From Zygaena filipendulae (Eukaryota; Arthropoda; Insecta; Lepidoptera; Zygaenidae): a stretch of DNA of 64,000 bases. Under the pieces are notes generated by a model, which saw nothing but the letters and a program-made list of their open reading frames with translations, was not told the DNA's origin and did no database searches. Location: NCBI GenBank assembly GCA_907165275.2, contig OU015653.1, positions 10,260,001-10,324,000 of the forward strand, read 5' to 3'. Position numbers and translations under genes: made by a program. Shown here piece by piece: positions 40,701 through 44,076 of this stretch (position 1 is its first letter; the number at the start of each line of letters is the position of its first letter).

Positions 40701-42565
40701 GAATACGAGTACGAAAATCGCGGATGCAAACTGCGTACTGGGATAAACGTGCGGCGTGTGACGTGCAGGCCGCGGGGCGCCGCGATAGCGAGGACAAGCA
40801 AGCGTGCGCCCTTAACCGCGGCGTCCGACTGACGACAACGAGCCGCGGCACGCGCCACTCGAGGGGTGGCGGCGCCAACACACCCTCTATTCAACAATTT
40901 GCACCCTCCCATAAAACTGACACCCCATTAGAATGTACCTATAAAATGTATAGATTGCATACAAGCAAAACCATGCTTACTAATTTGTAAAATTTCAGCA
41001 ACTGATGTGCACAATGTAACAGGCACTGTTTCCTCATGGTCATACTAGTTTGTCATACCAGTATGACAATGAGGATATGCATGTCCTCGTAGTCATACTG
41101 GTATGACAAACTAATATGACCATAAGGAAACAGTGGTAATAGGCAGGTATAAGAATATTTAGTATCAATATTTTAATTAAGAACAAATTTTATAGACATA
41201 GACATATACTTTAGACATATATTTGGCATCAACATCAAAATACCTTAAATAGAAATACAAATTGTTAAGTATTTGTTGCGATGCCAAACTGGAAAATGAT
41301 ATATAATCAAAGATGATTGTAGGTATGATTTCATGATTCAATATTACGAATCCTACTTCCTAGTTTCTACTATTGTATACTAAAACTACTTTTACTGATA
41401 TTAGAAGCGTGAAAGTTTGGATGTCTAGATGCATAAACAGTCAAACTTAAATGGAATTTGGCATACAGGTACAATGTTCCAAATATACACATAGGATTAA
41501 AGTTTTTAGATTTTCGCATTTTGAGCACATTTACAAAATATAATACTATTATTATTTATGGTATTTTTTATCCATTACCAATTTCCAAGTGGGTTTGTGC
41601 TTATTCTATAAAATATTTTATTTTATTTATTTTTACTTTATTTTGCACTATTTAGAAAGCTTACAGCTAGATATACAAAAGTAGATCACAAAGAATAGAT
41701 AACAATAAGGCCAATTATCAGCTTTCAGATATTATGTTAGTGGTATTCAATAAGGCATCGTGTTATTAAATTAATGTTACTTTGGATATACATATCTAGA
41801 AACAGCTGTAACTATTTGAATCTAATTTTGTATTTGGATAAGGTTTTGCTTTTCAGTTTATTTATATTGGTGTCTTACCAGAAAAAATACAATATAAAAA
41901 AAAATTAACACAACTAGATATGTGTCTTAGCTACTCAACAACAGATAATAATCGTAGGTAATATTTTTATGGTAATTTAAACAAATGAAATGTAACTTAT
42001 CTGAGTATTTGTTCTTAATTTAAAACAGTAGGTACGTAAGGTGTAAGGTAGGTGCATAATAATTCTTAAAAAGAACAGTTTATATTTGCTATAGGTACAT
42101 TTCACTGCCAGTGTGAACTTATTAGATAAATAATAATAACCATGTTACATTGATGTAAAAAAAAATGTGCCAATTTTACACAACAGTTCCATTTATTTTA
42201 TTTATTTACTTTTAATTAAACTGCTTTGGAAACTATGAGCCAACTATCGTGATTTTCACAAAGCAGGTGATCAAATATCAAATATTTTGGAACTACAAGA
42301 ATTTGAGACAAGTTAAATATTGAGTCCTAAATAGTCAGTGAAACTTAATAAGTTACCAAAGTAAACATTGAACCAATTACCAAATGCAGGTATCCTTGCG
42401 AAATTTACAGGAGTGTTGCATAATTATACTGAAAAGATAACTGTAGTGTTTCTTACCGGCTATAATTCCATCCATCTGCAATAATGCCGCCTCCAACAAC
42501 TTTGCTGGGTCAGATTCAGATGATGTTGGATTATTATCTCCATCAACATGCGTAGATTTTCCCAT
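1528..42565 (-). CDS. Liprin-beta: Liprin-beta, spliced gene, 3' end outside window
   Basis: Liprin-betas are cytoplasmic scaffold proteins that bind liprin-alpha through SAM domains and act at synapses and cell-adhesion sites with LAR-type receptor phosphatases (family knowledge). Eight minus-strand coding exons join in matching phases: 42565-42457, 33860-33637, 15144-14971, 8562-8407, 5634-5463, 3349-3151, 2760-2538 and 1738-1528, giving 489 codons. Residues 1-111 carry the family's N-terminal signature (LEAALLQMDGIIA, later AILRWLQQ), 112-221 a coiled coil, 222-345 a Gly/Pro-rich linker, 353-419 SAM1 and 437-489 SAM2. The third SAM domain and C-terminus are not in the window. The coiled coil and linker are shorter than in vertebrate liprin-betas, so a missed exon is possible. 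Introns are long and full of transposons. An alternative start lies at 16818. Confidence 0.88.
1769..2225. mobile_element. Two CCGCGG-type interspersed repeats with inverted ends
   Basis: A repeat starts with AGCTGTCCCCCGCGGTTTCA at 1771 and ends with the inverse near 1952; a second, more diverged stretch of the same type runs to about 2225. Both contain the CCGCGGGAACTCCGAAATTACCGCGG-like core seen many times in this window. The left end lies about 30 nt from the acceptor of the SAM2 exon. The transposon class is not settled by sequence alone. Confidence 0.7.
2255..2351 (+). mobile_element. SINE 3' fragment with ATT-repeat tail
   Basis: This matches the 3' half of the tRNA-derived SINE seen more fully at 51830-52100: GTGGGATCAAGTAGATCTG followed by GTGAAGTGGATTATTATT and an (ATT)n tail. 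The tRNA-like head is missing. Confidence 0.65.
2538..2760 (-). CDS. Liprin-beta: Liprin-beta exon: first SAM domain
   Basis: This exon encodes residues 346-419 plus the last base of Trp345. It carries SAM repeat 1: SWDAETSCGWLESLGLEAYV, then TIEKELAIKHPMHRKKIVLAL. The EKELxIKHPxHRKKxxLA string is the hallmark of liprin-beta SAM1 and separates it from liprin-alpha, whose equivalent repeats differ. The acceptor CAG is at 2763-2761 (phase 2, completing a Trp with the previous exon) and the donor GTGAGG begins at 2537 (phase 0). This is the strongest single piece of evidence for the gene's identity. Confidence 0.93.
2822..2998. repeat. Copy 1 of a ~190-bp repeat flanking a liprin exon
   Basis: A stretch containing ATAGCGGACAGTAT, GACTGTGAGCACTGGCG-like and TGATCAAC/CTCGGACCAAT segments matches 3489-3692 in the same orientation with many substitutions. 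The two copies lie on either side of the 3151-3349 exon. Element type unknown. Confidence 0.6.
3151..3349 (-). CDS. Liprin-beta: Liprin-beta exon: Gly/Ala/Pro-rich linker before SAM1
   Basis: The exon starts in phase 1 at base 3349 after a CAG at 3352-3350 and ends in phase 2 at a GTCAGT donor (3150 downwards). It encodes residues 280-344: an opening AEKAEANRGSPSPSLREVRA, a poly-Gly/Ala low-complexity stretch, and RPQNMPW joined to the SAM1 exon. There is no recognised domain. It is supported by phase agreement on both sides, high GC content against AT-rich flanks, and its place just before SAM1. The poly-Gly run could vary in length between alleles. Confidence 0.75.
3489..3692. repeat. Copy 2 of the ~190-bp repeat flanking a liprin exon
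   Basis: Same orientation as 2822-2998 and recognisable by GATAGCGGACAGTAT and GGACTGTGAGCACTGGCG. The exon at 3151-3349 lies between the two copies. Confidence 0.6.
3693..4757. other. Intron sequence, nothing recognised
   Basis: AT-rich liprin-beta intron DNA. I found no long open frame, structured RNA or clear repeat other than short homopolymer runs. Confidence 0.5.
4762..4999. mobile_element. 238-bp MITE (GGACGCAGATAAGCAATAA family), copy 1
   Basis: Imperfect terminal inverted repeats of about 28 bp (GGACGCAGATAAGCAATAAC at the left, inverse ATTGCTTATCTATGTCC at the right) enclose an AT-rich core with no coding capacity. It is flanked by a 4-bp direct repeat AAAT (4758-4761 and 5000-5003), which looks like a target-site duplication. 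Other copies: 5665-5899, 8973-9208, 35539-35774 and a truncated one at 49755-49937. Confidence 0.85.
5341..5461. repeat. GT/CA-rich minisatellite beside a liprin donor site
   Basis: Degenerate GTGTG/GCGCG sequence with a repeating CGTGGGCGCGTGTGTG-like unit. On the coding (minus) strand it becomes a CA/CG-rich tract starting directly after the 5' splice site at 5462. Intronic CA repeats can bind splicing factors such as hnRNP L in animals; any effect here is inference. Confidence 0.8.
5463..5634 (-). CDS. Liprin-beta: Liprin-beta exon: linker with YSSLPRG and poly-Gly
   Basis: The exon begins in phase 0 after TTCGCAG (5640-5635) and ends in phase 1 at GTCACG (5462 downwards). It encodes residues 222-278: TPPANYGRQIERNTHVYSSL followed by PRG, a run of eight Gly, then KQTHGMVAARGRGHGHSVPNL. 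No known domain is visible. Phases agree with both neighbouring exons, and the exon stands out as a GC-rich island. A MITE is inserted only about 30 nt upstream of the acceptor. Confidence 0.72.
5665..5899. mobile_element. 238-bp MITE family, copy 2
   Basis: Same family as 4762-4999, with slightly eroded left end (GAACGCAGTAAGCAATAAC) and intact right end. It is flanked by a 4-bp direct repeat AAGT (5661-5664 and 5900-5903). The insertion lies about 30 nt from the start of the liprin exon at 5634. Confidence 0.85.
5904..6917. other. Intron sequence with a CCGCGG-type repeat remnant
   Basis: Mostly AT-rich. A degraded CCGCGG-type repeat lies around 6170-6320 (CCTCGCGGGAACTCCC, then GTGAAACCGCGGGGAA). 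The 6030-6110 stretch (GAGTGGGACCTACCAGTA) recurs inverted near 53890-53950. No exon seen. Confidence 0.5.
6918..8166. repeat. Inverted clusters of a CTCGAGCGCGTCAGAT motif
   Basis: The motif CTCGAGCGCGTCAGAT or a close variant occurs three times in the forward orientation (about 6919, 7050 and 7189). Inverse variants occur near 7884, at 8015-8030 and near 8155. Forward copies are about 130 bp apart. The arrangement of two facing clusters looks like the ends of a DNA transposon with sub-terminal repeats, but no transposase is visible between them. Family not recognised. Confidence 0.6.
8214..8383. mobile_element. Palindromic MITE (ACGGCCGCACTCAGAG family), short copy
   Basis: The two halves are inverted copies beginning ACGGCCGCACTCAGAGT and ending with the inverse GAGTGCGGCCGT. 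Longer relatives are at 17633-17873, 18365-18605 and 28153-28394. No coding capacity; it could fold into one hairpin. It lies just upstream of the liprin donor region at 8406. Confidence 0.8.
8407..8562 (-). CDS. Liprin-beta: Liprin-beta exon: coiled coil (SLETQKLELL)
   Basis: This exon encodes residues 170-221, starting EMLQRSSLETQKLELLSKLS. Liprin-betas share an xLxRxSLETQKLxLxxxxSxLKL segment in the N-terminal coiled coil, so identity is good. The second half becomes Pro-rich and ends PPPPR. Acceptor TTTGCAG ends at 8563, phase 0; donor GTAATT begins at 8406, phase 0. In vertebrates the coiled coil continues much further after this point, so the gene is shorter here or an exon was missed in the next two introns. 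Confidence 0.88.
8973..9208. mobile_element. 238-bp MITE family, copy 3
   Basis: Same inverted ends as 4762-4999. Flanking 4-mers are GTTT and ATTT, so the duplication has one mismatch. It lies in the liprin-beta intron between 8562 and 14971. Confidence 0.8.
9213..13000. other. Long liprin-beta intron, mostly unassigned
   Basis: AT-rich. Short plus-strand open frames around 9579-9882 and 10524-10757 end in protein-like text but show no recognised domain; they may be remnants of a decayed element. A hairpin lies at 11533-11604: near-complementary arms reading TTTGTATGGAAAATGAAC and its inverse around a 20-nt loop. No exon compatible with the liprin phases was found. Confidence 0.45.
13001..13070. 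mobile_element. Short CTT-repeat element with 11-bp flanking repeat
   Basis: A (CTT)n tract joined to CTCGCTCTTGGCAGAGCGGT and TGGTCACATTGAGGC, a repeat I associate with lepidopteran genomes. The 11-mer TGTATACACGT occurs on both sides (about 12991 and 13072), consistent with a retroposon target-site duplication. Confidence 0.55.
13449..13720. mobile_element. CCGCGG-type repeats, two adjacent copies
   Basis: TAGCTGTTCCCCGCGGTTTC begins one copy at 13450, ending with the 3' text TCAGTAGATGCAGAGATTAC and CCTCACAAACTTT near 13620. A second start (CCCCCGCGGTTTCACCCGCG) follows at about 13662. Same family as 19929, 20246, 29770, 36582 and others. Confidence 0.7.
13721..14970. other. Intron sequence, nothing recognised
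   Basis: AT-rich liprin-beta intron DNA next to the 14971-15144 exon. No open frame, repeat or RNA structure that I could support. Confidence 0.4.
14971..15144 (-). CDS. Liprin-beta: Liprin-beta exon: conserved coiled coil (RRLEADKESLQLQV)
   Basis: Encodes 58 residues (112-169 in the long-start isoform) starting HDAEERVRRLEADKESLQLQ and ending DDAEQHLQK. Family members share RLExDKESLxLQVxxLxxQxxAQxxKIxDLE, which is matched almost throughout, with heptad spacing typical of a coiled coil. Acceptor TTATTGCAG ends at 15145 and donor GTCAGA begins at 14970; both are phase 0. It can receive either exon 33860-33637 or exon 16184-15541, both of which end in phase 0, so it is the likely first shared exon of two isoforms. 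Confidence 0.92.
15541..16184 (-). CDS. Alternative liprin-beta N-terminus, exon 3
   Basis: 214 codons starting GGDSDSPDEVTVKCTPWNDG. It includes a Ser/Asp/Glu-rich acidic tract and an Arg/Pro-rich tract, with a Cys/Trp/Pro-rich patch near the end, then THK before a GTACCG donor (15540 downwards). Read-through past the donor stays open to 15421, so a terminal exon ending there is an alternative model. Confidence 0.6.
15541..16818 (-). CDS. Liprin-beta: Probable alternative N-terminus of liprin-beta (three exons)
   Basis: Three minus-strand exons join in phase: 16818-16539, 16404-16261 and 16184-15541, giving 356 codons that then splice in phase 0 into the shared exon at 15144. The ATG at 16818 has an in-frame TAA 9 nt upstream, so it is not simply reached from exon 33637. 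The text is disordered: Ser/Arg-rich start (MRELGRGGSL), acidic middle (SSDSESSSSSGDDSEERDYD), then Pro/Arg-rich with a WNSYEHFRWPG patch. Donors are GTACGT, GTGAGT and GTACCG; acceptors end CGCAG and GGCAG. No known domain. A separate gene is possible, but the compatible phases and position inside the liprin-beta intron favour an alternative isoform. Confidence 0.6.
16261..16404 (-). CDS. Alternative liprin-beta N-terminus, exon 2
   Basis: 47 full codons between a CGCAG acceptor (16407-16405) and a GTGAGT donor (16260 downwards), phase 1 on both sides. Encodes MSHTRSFMSDREYLTEPVED, a Glu-rich run and three near-repeats of HPV. No known domain. Confidence 0.6.
16539..16818 (-). CDS. Alternative liprin-beta N-terminus, first coding exon
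   Basis: Begins with ATG at 16818, preceded in frame by TAA, and runs 93 codons to a GTACGT donor (16538 downwards), phase 1. Basic and Ser-rich (RARRASCGSERPLSTASEAS). Just upstream are a CTGTAAG acceptor candidate (about 16841) and a GC-rich patch at 17157-17235 ending at a GTAAAT donor, which could be a non-coding 5' exon. Confidence 0.58.
17157..17240 (-). promoter_or_regulatory. CpG-rich patch, possible promoter or 5' UTR exon
   Basis: A GC-rich, CG-dense stretch (GCGTCGCGTCGCGTCGG on the plus strand) in AT-rich DNA about 340 bp upstream of the ATG at 16818. On the minus strand it ends at a GTAAAT that could serve as a donor. Suggestive only. Confidence 0.3.
17633..17873. mobile_element. 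Palindromic MITE (ACGGCCGCACTCAGAG family), full copy
   Basis: About 240 bp. The outer halves are inverted copies (CGGCCGCACTCAGAGTCGAC and inverse GTCGACTCTGAGTGCGGCGG). An inner pair around ATGTTAATTGGCATTTAA is also inverted, so the whole unit folds on itself. Related full copies: 18365-18605 and 28153-28394. Confidence 0.88.
18365..18605. mobile_element. Palindromic MITE family, second full copy
   Basis: Nearly the same as 17633-17873, starting ACCGCCGCACTCAGAGTCGA and ending with the inverse GAGTGCGGCCGT. The two copies are only about 500 bp apart. No open frame. Confidence 0.88.
18735..19725. repeat. Tandem array of a TE-derived unit, six copies
   Basis: The landmark TAATCTCTGGATCTACTGAA or a variant recurs at 18781, 19050, 19196, 19318, 19442 and 19573, each followed by TTTTGAAAATTCTTTCACTT, a TAGGAAGCTACAGTGATCC-like stretch and CCCGCGGGAACTCC. 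Spacing is about 122-146 bp, apart from one double-length interval. The outer parts match the CCGCGG-type interspersed repeat, so this looks like internal expansion of one element. Confidence 0.85.
19727..19853. mobile_element. Palindromic MITE family, partial copy
   Basis: Holds the inner half (GACGTTCATTAAATTAATGT, TTGGCATTAA) and one eroded outer end (GTTGCGGCCGC). It abuts the end of the tandem array at 19725. Confidence 0.65.
19929..20423. mobile_element. CCGCGG-type repeats with a (GACA)n tract
   Basis: One copy begins near 19929 and carries a GACAGACAGACAG microsatellite at 20099-20145. A second begins at 20246 (TAGCTGTTCCCCGCGGTAAC) and ends with GTGAAAGCGTAACAAACAAA and CATTTATAATATTAGTAAGG near 20423, a very common lepidopteran repeat tail. 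Confidence 0.7.
20424..22665. other. Liprin-beta intron, repeats and one GC-rich island
   Basis: A GC-rich patch at 20630-20740 contains a 13-nt G run and open frames on both strands but no convincing splice pair in a liprin-compatible phase. The segments 22059-22100 and 22232-22275 are near-identical direct repeats (AGGAATTAGCT, AAAAAGTGAGTGAA). The rest is AT-rich with no gene seen. Confidence 0.45.
22666..22990. mobile_element. MITE (AATGGGCATGATGACA family), full copy
   Basis: Inverted ends AATGGGCATGATGAC and GTCATCATGCCCATT, followed inward by inverted TTTAGTCCGTC / GACGGACTAAA and by ACACGTATTTTT / AAAAATACGTGTCC. No open frame. Relatives: 27785-28023, 51180-51483, 56568-56733, 57490-57690 and 58218-58452. 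Confidence 0.85.
22991..23684. other. Intron sequence, nothing recognised
   Basis: AT-rich; no exon or repeat family that I could assign. Confidence 0.4.
23686..24118. mobile_element. Relative of the 85-bp-TIR MITE
   Basis: The left part (AGTATATTTCATTACAAGTG ... CGAGGCGCAGCCGAA) matches the terminal repeat of the 43607-44076 element with a few changes. The core (ACTGTGATCAAGAGATGGCG, AAAGTCGTTTCGCCATTTT) matches that element's core inverted. The 23705-23818 part forms its own hairpin through AAGAGTTCCGAC / GTCGGAACTCTT. The right terminal repeat is missing. Confidence 0.75.
24120..25462. other. Intron sequence with a CCGCGG-type repeat
   Basis: A diverged copy lies at about 24760-24960, ending CCGCGGGTGAAACCGCG. 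A short open frame at 25230-25433 has no recognised domain. Otherwise AT-rich. Confidence 0.45.
25463..26060. mobile_element. CCGCGG-type repeat joined to a GGGTCCGTACCC-type repeat
   Basis: 25463-25878 is a CCGCGG-type repeat. It is followed by GGGTCCGTACCCAAAGGGTA, CGTCCGTCCGTCTG and CTGTATCTCATGAACCGTGA, a repeat widespread in insect genomes. Neither has coding capacity. Confidence 0.6.
26199..26826. mobile_element. ~630-bp non-autonomous element, forward copy
   Basis: Inverted ends GGTACTTGCATGA and ATGCAAGTACC. The core includes TGACAGGGTCATGTGACACT and AATGACGTCACT and is found inverted at 52310-52911. No transposase frame. Confidence 0.75.
26827..27285. mobile_element. Palindromic MITE family: a partial and a degraded copy
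   Basis: 26827-26922 holds only one inner/outer half (AATGCCAATTAACATTAATT, CTCTGATTGCGGCAG). 27077-27285 is a diverged fuller copy starting AACGGCCGCACACAG. Confidence 0.7.
27785..28023. mobile_element. MITE (AATGGGCATGATGACA family), short copy
   Basis: Starts AATGGACATGATGAC and ends GTCGTCATGCCCATT, with TTTTTAGTCCGTC inside the left end. Shorter internal region than 22666-22990. Confidence 0.75.
28153..28394. mobile_element. Palindromic MITE family, third full copy
   Basis: Starts AACGGCCGCACTCAGAGTCG and ends with the inverse GACTCTGAGTGCGGCGGT. The centre is the inverted ATGTTAGTTGGCATTTAA / TTAAATGCCAATTAACAT pair. It is very similar to 18365-18605 and 17633-17873. Confidence 0.88.
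28395..29960. other. Intron sequence with several CCGCGG-type repeat remnants
   Basis: Repeat remnants at about 28985-29280 (GTGAAAGGGAGTTTATTTGT, ACGCCTTAACGACTCAACCG) and 29770-29960 (TAGCTGTTCCCCGCAGTTTA). No exon found. Confidence 0.5.
29991..30787. mobile_element. AACCGACTTCCAAAAAGGAG repeat, copy 1
   Basis: Begins AACCGACTTCCAAAAAGGAG and contains two diverged internal units (GTTTGAAAGGGTATACTCCC and GAAAGGGGATACTTCC). A plus-strand open frame covers 29938-30453, probably by chance. The second copy is at 34267-35120. Similar AACCGACTTC(C)AAAAAGGAGG sequences are common in insect genomes; the class is uncertain. Confidence 0.7.
30840..33636. other. Liprin-beta intron, mostly unassigned
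   Basis: A CCGCGG-type tail lies at 30840-30975 (CATGATGATCGGTTGAGCCG). A direct repeat TCAGCCGGCATACTATGACT occurs near 31126 and 31256. The remainder is AT-rich with no gene or RNA recognised. Confidence 0.4.
33637..33860 (-). CDS. Liprin-beta: Liprin-beta exon 2: N-terminal helical region
   Basis: Acceptor AATTTCAG ends at 33861, phase 1; donor GTTAGT begins at 33636, phase 0. It encodes a Gly-rich start followed by ARALELAQQLASSLQHAMPP and FTTASAILRWLQQNNN (residues 38-111). The pattern of two short helices ending in a (V/I)xWLQ motif parallels the vertebrate liprin-beta N-terminus, where xALxLxxxLxxxLxxM precedes TAETLVEWLQ. The in-frame Gly/Pro runs look low-complexity. On its own this exon is weakly conserved; its phase fit and position between exon 1 and the coiled-coil exon raise confidence. 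Confidence 0.8.
34267..35120. mobile_element. AACCGACTTCCAAAAAGGAG repeat, copy 2
   Basis: Closely matches 29991-30787 across most of its length, with two internal units about 290 bp apart. It stays open in one plus frame over 34328-34966 (212 codons). A 13-bp-arm hairpin (GACTTTCTTAGTG and inverse) follows at 35189-35218. Confidence 0.72.
35539..35774. mobile_element. 238-bp MITE family, copy 4
   Basis: Starts GGACGCAGATAAGCAATAAC, ends TTGCTTATCTATGTCC, and is flanked by a perfect 4-bp repeat AACT (35535-35538 and 35775-35778). Confidence 0.87.
36582..36775. mobile_element. CCGCGG-type repeat, single copy
   Basis: Starts ACTAGCTGCGCCCCGCGGTT and continues TTTAGGGGGATGAAAAATAG and AAAATCGGTCAAGCCGTTTC, ending ATTTTATATATTAGATTA. 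A well-preserved example of the lepidopteran repeat type. Confidence 0.75.
36776..38880. other. Liprin-beta intron with one repeat fragment
   Basis: 37041-37195 (GCTTTTGCCAAGGATCGCCA, AGCAAGTCGTCGAACCACCT, GTAGCAGGCCTACCC) looks like an interspersed repeat tail. The rest shows no gene. Confidence 0.4.
39586..39634. repeat. 35-bp hairpin insertion with 7-bp direct repeats
   Basis: CCTGCGG (39586-39592 and 39628-39634) flanks a 35-bp insert whose arms CTCAGACGAAATAA and inverse form a 14-bp stem with a 6-nt loop. The uninterrupted counterpart in the left foldback arm (39046-39069, inverted) lacks the insert, so it is an insertion and not an ancestral feature. Confidence 0.85.
39638..39682. repeat. 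29-bp hairpin insertion with 8-bp direct repeats
   Basis: GTTGCTAC (39638-39645 and 39675-39682) flanks a 29-bp insert with arms CTTTGATTA / TAATCAAAG. The same empty-site copy at 39046-39069 shows a single GTTGCTAC equivalent. It sits 3 bp from the previous hairpin insertion. Confidence 0.85.
40313..40565. mobile_element. Head-to-head pair of CCGCGG-type repeat ends
   Basis: Starts TAGCTGTGCCCCGCGGTTTC and ends GAAACCGCGGGGCATAGCTA. From both ends the same text runs inward (CCCGCGGGAATTCCGG, AAAAAGTACCCTATGT), so the element is a near-palindrome of about 250 bp. One GGAGTTCCCGCGGGAATTCC unit is duplicated in the left arm. Confidence 0.8.
40690..40885. other. GC-rich island in liprin-beta intron 1, unassigned
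   Basis: A CG-dense patch in AT-rich DNA, open on both strands but with no splice pair or known domain. It could be an unrecognised exon, a regulatory element or a repeat fragment. Confidence 0.35.
41024..41135. repeat. Hairpin with 44-nt arms
   Basis: Left arm 41024-41067 and right arm 41092-41135 are inverted copies with two mismatches (CACTGTTTCCTCATGGTC at the outer end). The 24-nt loop holds a smaller palindrome, GAGGATATGCATGTCCTC. No flanking duplication was obvious. Confidence 0.85.
41136..42456. other. Liprin-beta intron 1, proximal part
   Basis: AT-rich sequence with no repeat family, RNA or exon that I can support. Confidence 0.4.
42457..42565 (-). CDS. Liprin-beta: Liprin-beta first coding exon
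   Basis: ATG at 42565; encodes MGKSTHVDGDNNPTSSESDP then AKLLEAALLQMDGIIA, ending in phase 1 at a strong GTAAGA donor (42456 downwards). The (S)D(P/A)xxxLxAALxQMDGIIA string is the conserved N-terminus of liprin-beta in animals, including vertebrate PPFIBP proteins. The next exon is more than 8 kb away. I saw no clear promoter upstream; the 5' UTR may begin in another exon. Confidence 0.92.
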
Positions 42566-43606
42566 TCCAATAAATAAGTTGTAGGTACAGCGAAAACCGC
42601 AAGTGGAATTTTTTTGTTTTACTTATTCCTTTAAATGATAACAGGTATTAATTATTGAATATTTGTTGCGAAAAGTTTACTAATAAGTTTCTCTTTTGAA
42701 TCAAAAGATCTTTGAAGTTTGTGACATTTCCCCGCTTCTATGAGTGACACTTGACTTTACCCCTTTCGGGGAAGGCAGAAGGAAACTTAGTCCATATAGC
42801 CAATTCAATGGTATATTTCTTCTTCTGAAGTTATTTAAGTACTTACATTGAAATGTATTAGTGAGATGCATTTCGATGCTTTACCGGAACTTTTGGCAGC
42901 AAATCTTTACAGTTGAACCTTAATAGGACGCTCTGTGGGAAGTTGTATAGTAAAACGAAACCTCCCTATTTCACTGTTTCCGCACACTGTTCATCACTAA
43001 TGGATCACTATTATGCAAAATCCACCATATTCACACAATATAAAACTAATTTGCAAAACAAAAAAATAAAACTTAAATATCAAGCGTGCGTCCCATACTT
43101 CGGCTGCCCTATGGAAAAACAAAGCAACTGACATTTTTTTCAAAATTAGTTTTTTTGTACCTATCTTTGGCAATTTTCACGCATAACGGACGTTTCTACA
43201 CACAACCATCAAAAAGGCTTTAGTCTTTTAAAATTAAGAGTCTTTAAACTATGGGAAGGTGTTGTTTGATAAAGCGATTTCCCTTCCTCTATCTATTGTC
43301 TTTGACAGAGAGAAGGTAATCACTACGCCGCGCTTTGAGATTTCCGGTTTTTTGCTCCTCCTGTAAAATTTATTCTGCTGTAATTACTTTTTTTCTCCGT
43401 AGGGCAGCCGGCAGCCGAGTTAAGGTCCGTTTATATCAGTAGTTTGTGGTTTATATCTACAGACGTTGAGCGTGCCAGACACGTTTCGTCACAGACATTT
43501 ACAAAAGACCTCTGCACGGTTACGATGCTCTATTCACATTTCACACTGTGCAGTGCACGGCATATAGCCACAGACGCGTACAGCTACAGACAATATGAAC
43601 CGCGCA
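42566..43606. other. Region upstream of liprin-beta ATG
   Basis: Probably contains 5' UTR and promoter, but no TATA box or initiator could be assigned. The 42765-42915 stretch (TTTCGGGGAAGGCAGAAGGA, GCTTTACCGGAACTTTTGGC) recurs inverted near 60350-60500, so part is repeat-derived. Confidence 0.45.
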
Positions 43607-44076
43607 AATAGTATATTTCATTATAAGTGCGGAAAGCCTGTCATTGCAAAGAGTTCCGACAAATGTCTACCCGAGCCGAGGCGCAGCCGAATGATGCGGG
43701 CTATTACATACTCGAGCTTTTTGTTTACCTTTCCCGAACTCGTGCGTTCTCTTTGCCAACTGTCAAAAATGGCGACACGACTTTGACACACTTTTTGCAT
43801 TGCGAAACGTAGGTTTCGCATTACTAATACGACTAGCGCCATCTCTTGATCACAGTTGGAACTTAGTTAAGTTTGTTGTGTTTTTGATATTTTATTAAAT
43901 TGCTTAATTTTTTCGTAACTGTATTAAAAATAGTTGTTCAATACACGTGCGGAACCGTCATTGCAACTAGTTCCGACTGTCAACCCTCACCTTCGGCTGC
44001 GCCTCGGCTCGGGTAGACATTTGTCGGAACTCTTTGCAATGACAGGCTTTCCGCACTTATAATGAAATATACTATT
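43607..44076. mobile_element. 470-bp MITE with perfect 85-bp inverted ends
   Basis: Bases 43607-43691 and 43992-44076 are exact inverted copies (85 of 85), starting AATAGTATATTTCATTATAA and ending CGAGGCGCAGCCGAA. The core has no transposase. A relative lies at 23686-24118. Perfect arms suggest recent insertion or conversion between arms. No clear target-site duplication was seen. Confidence 0.9.
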
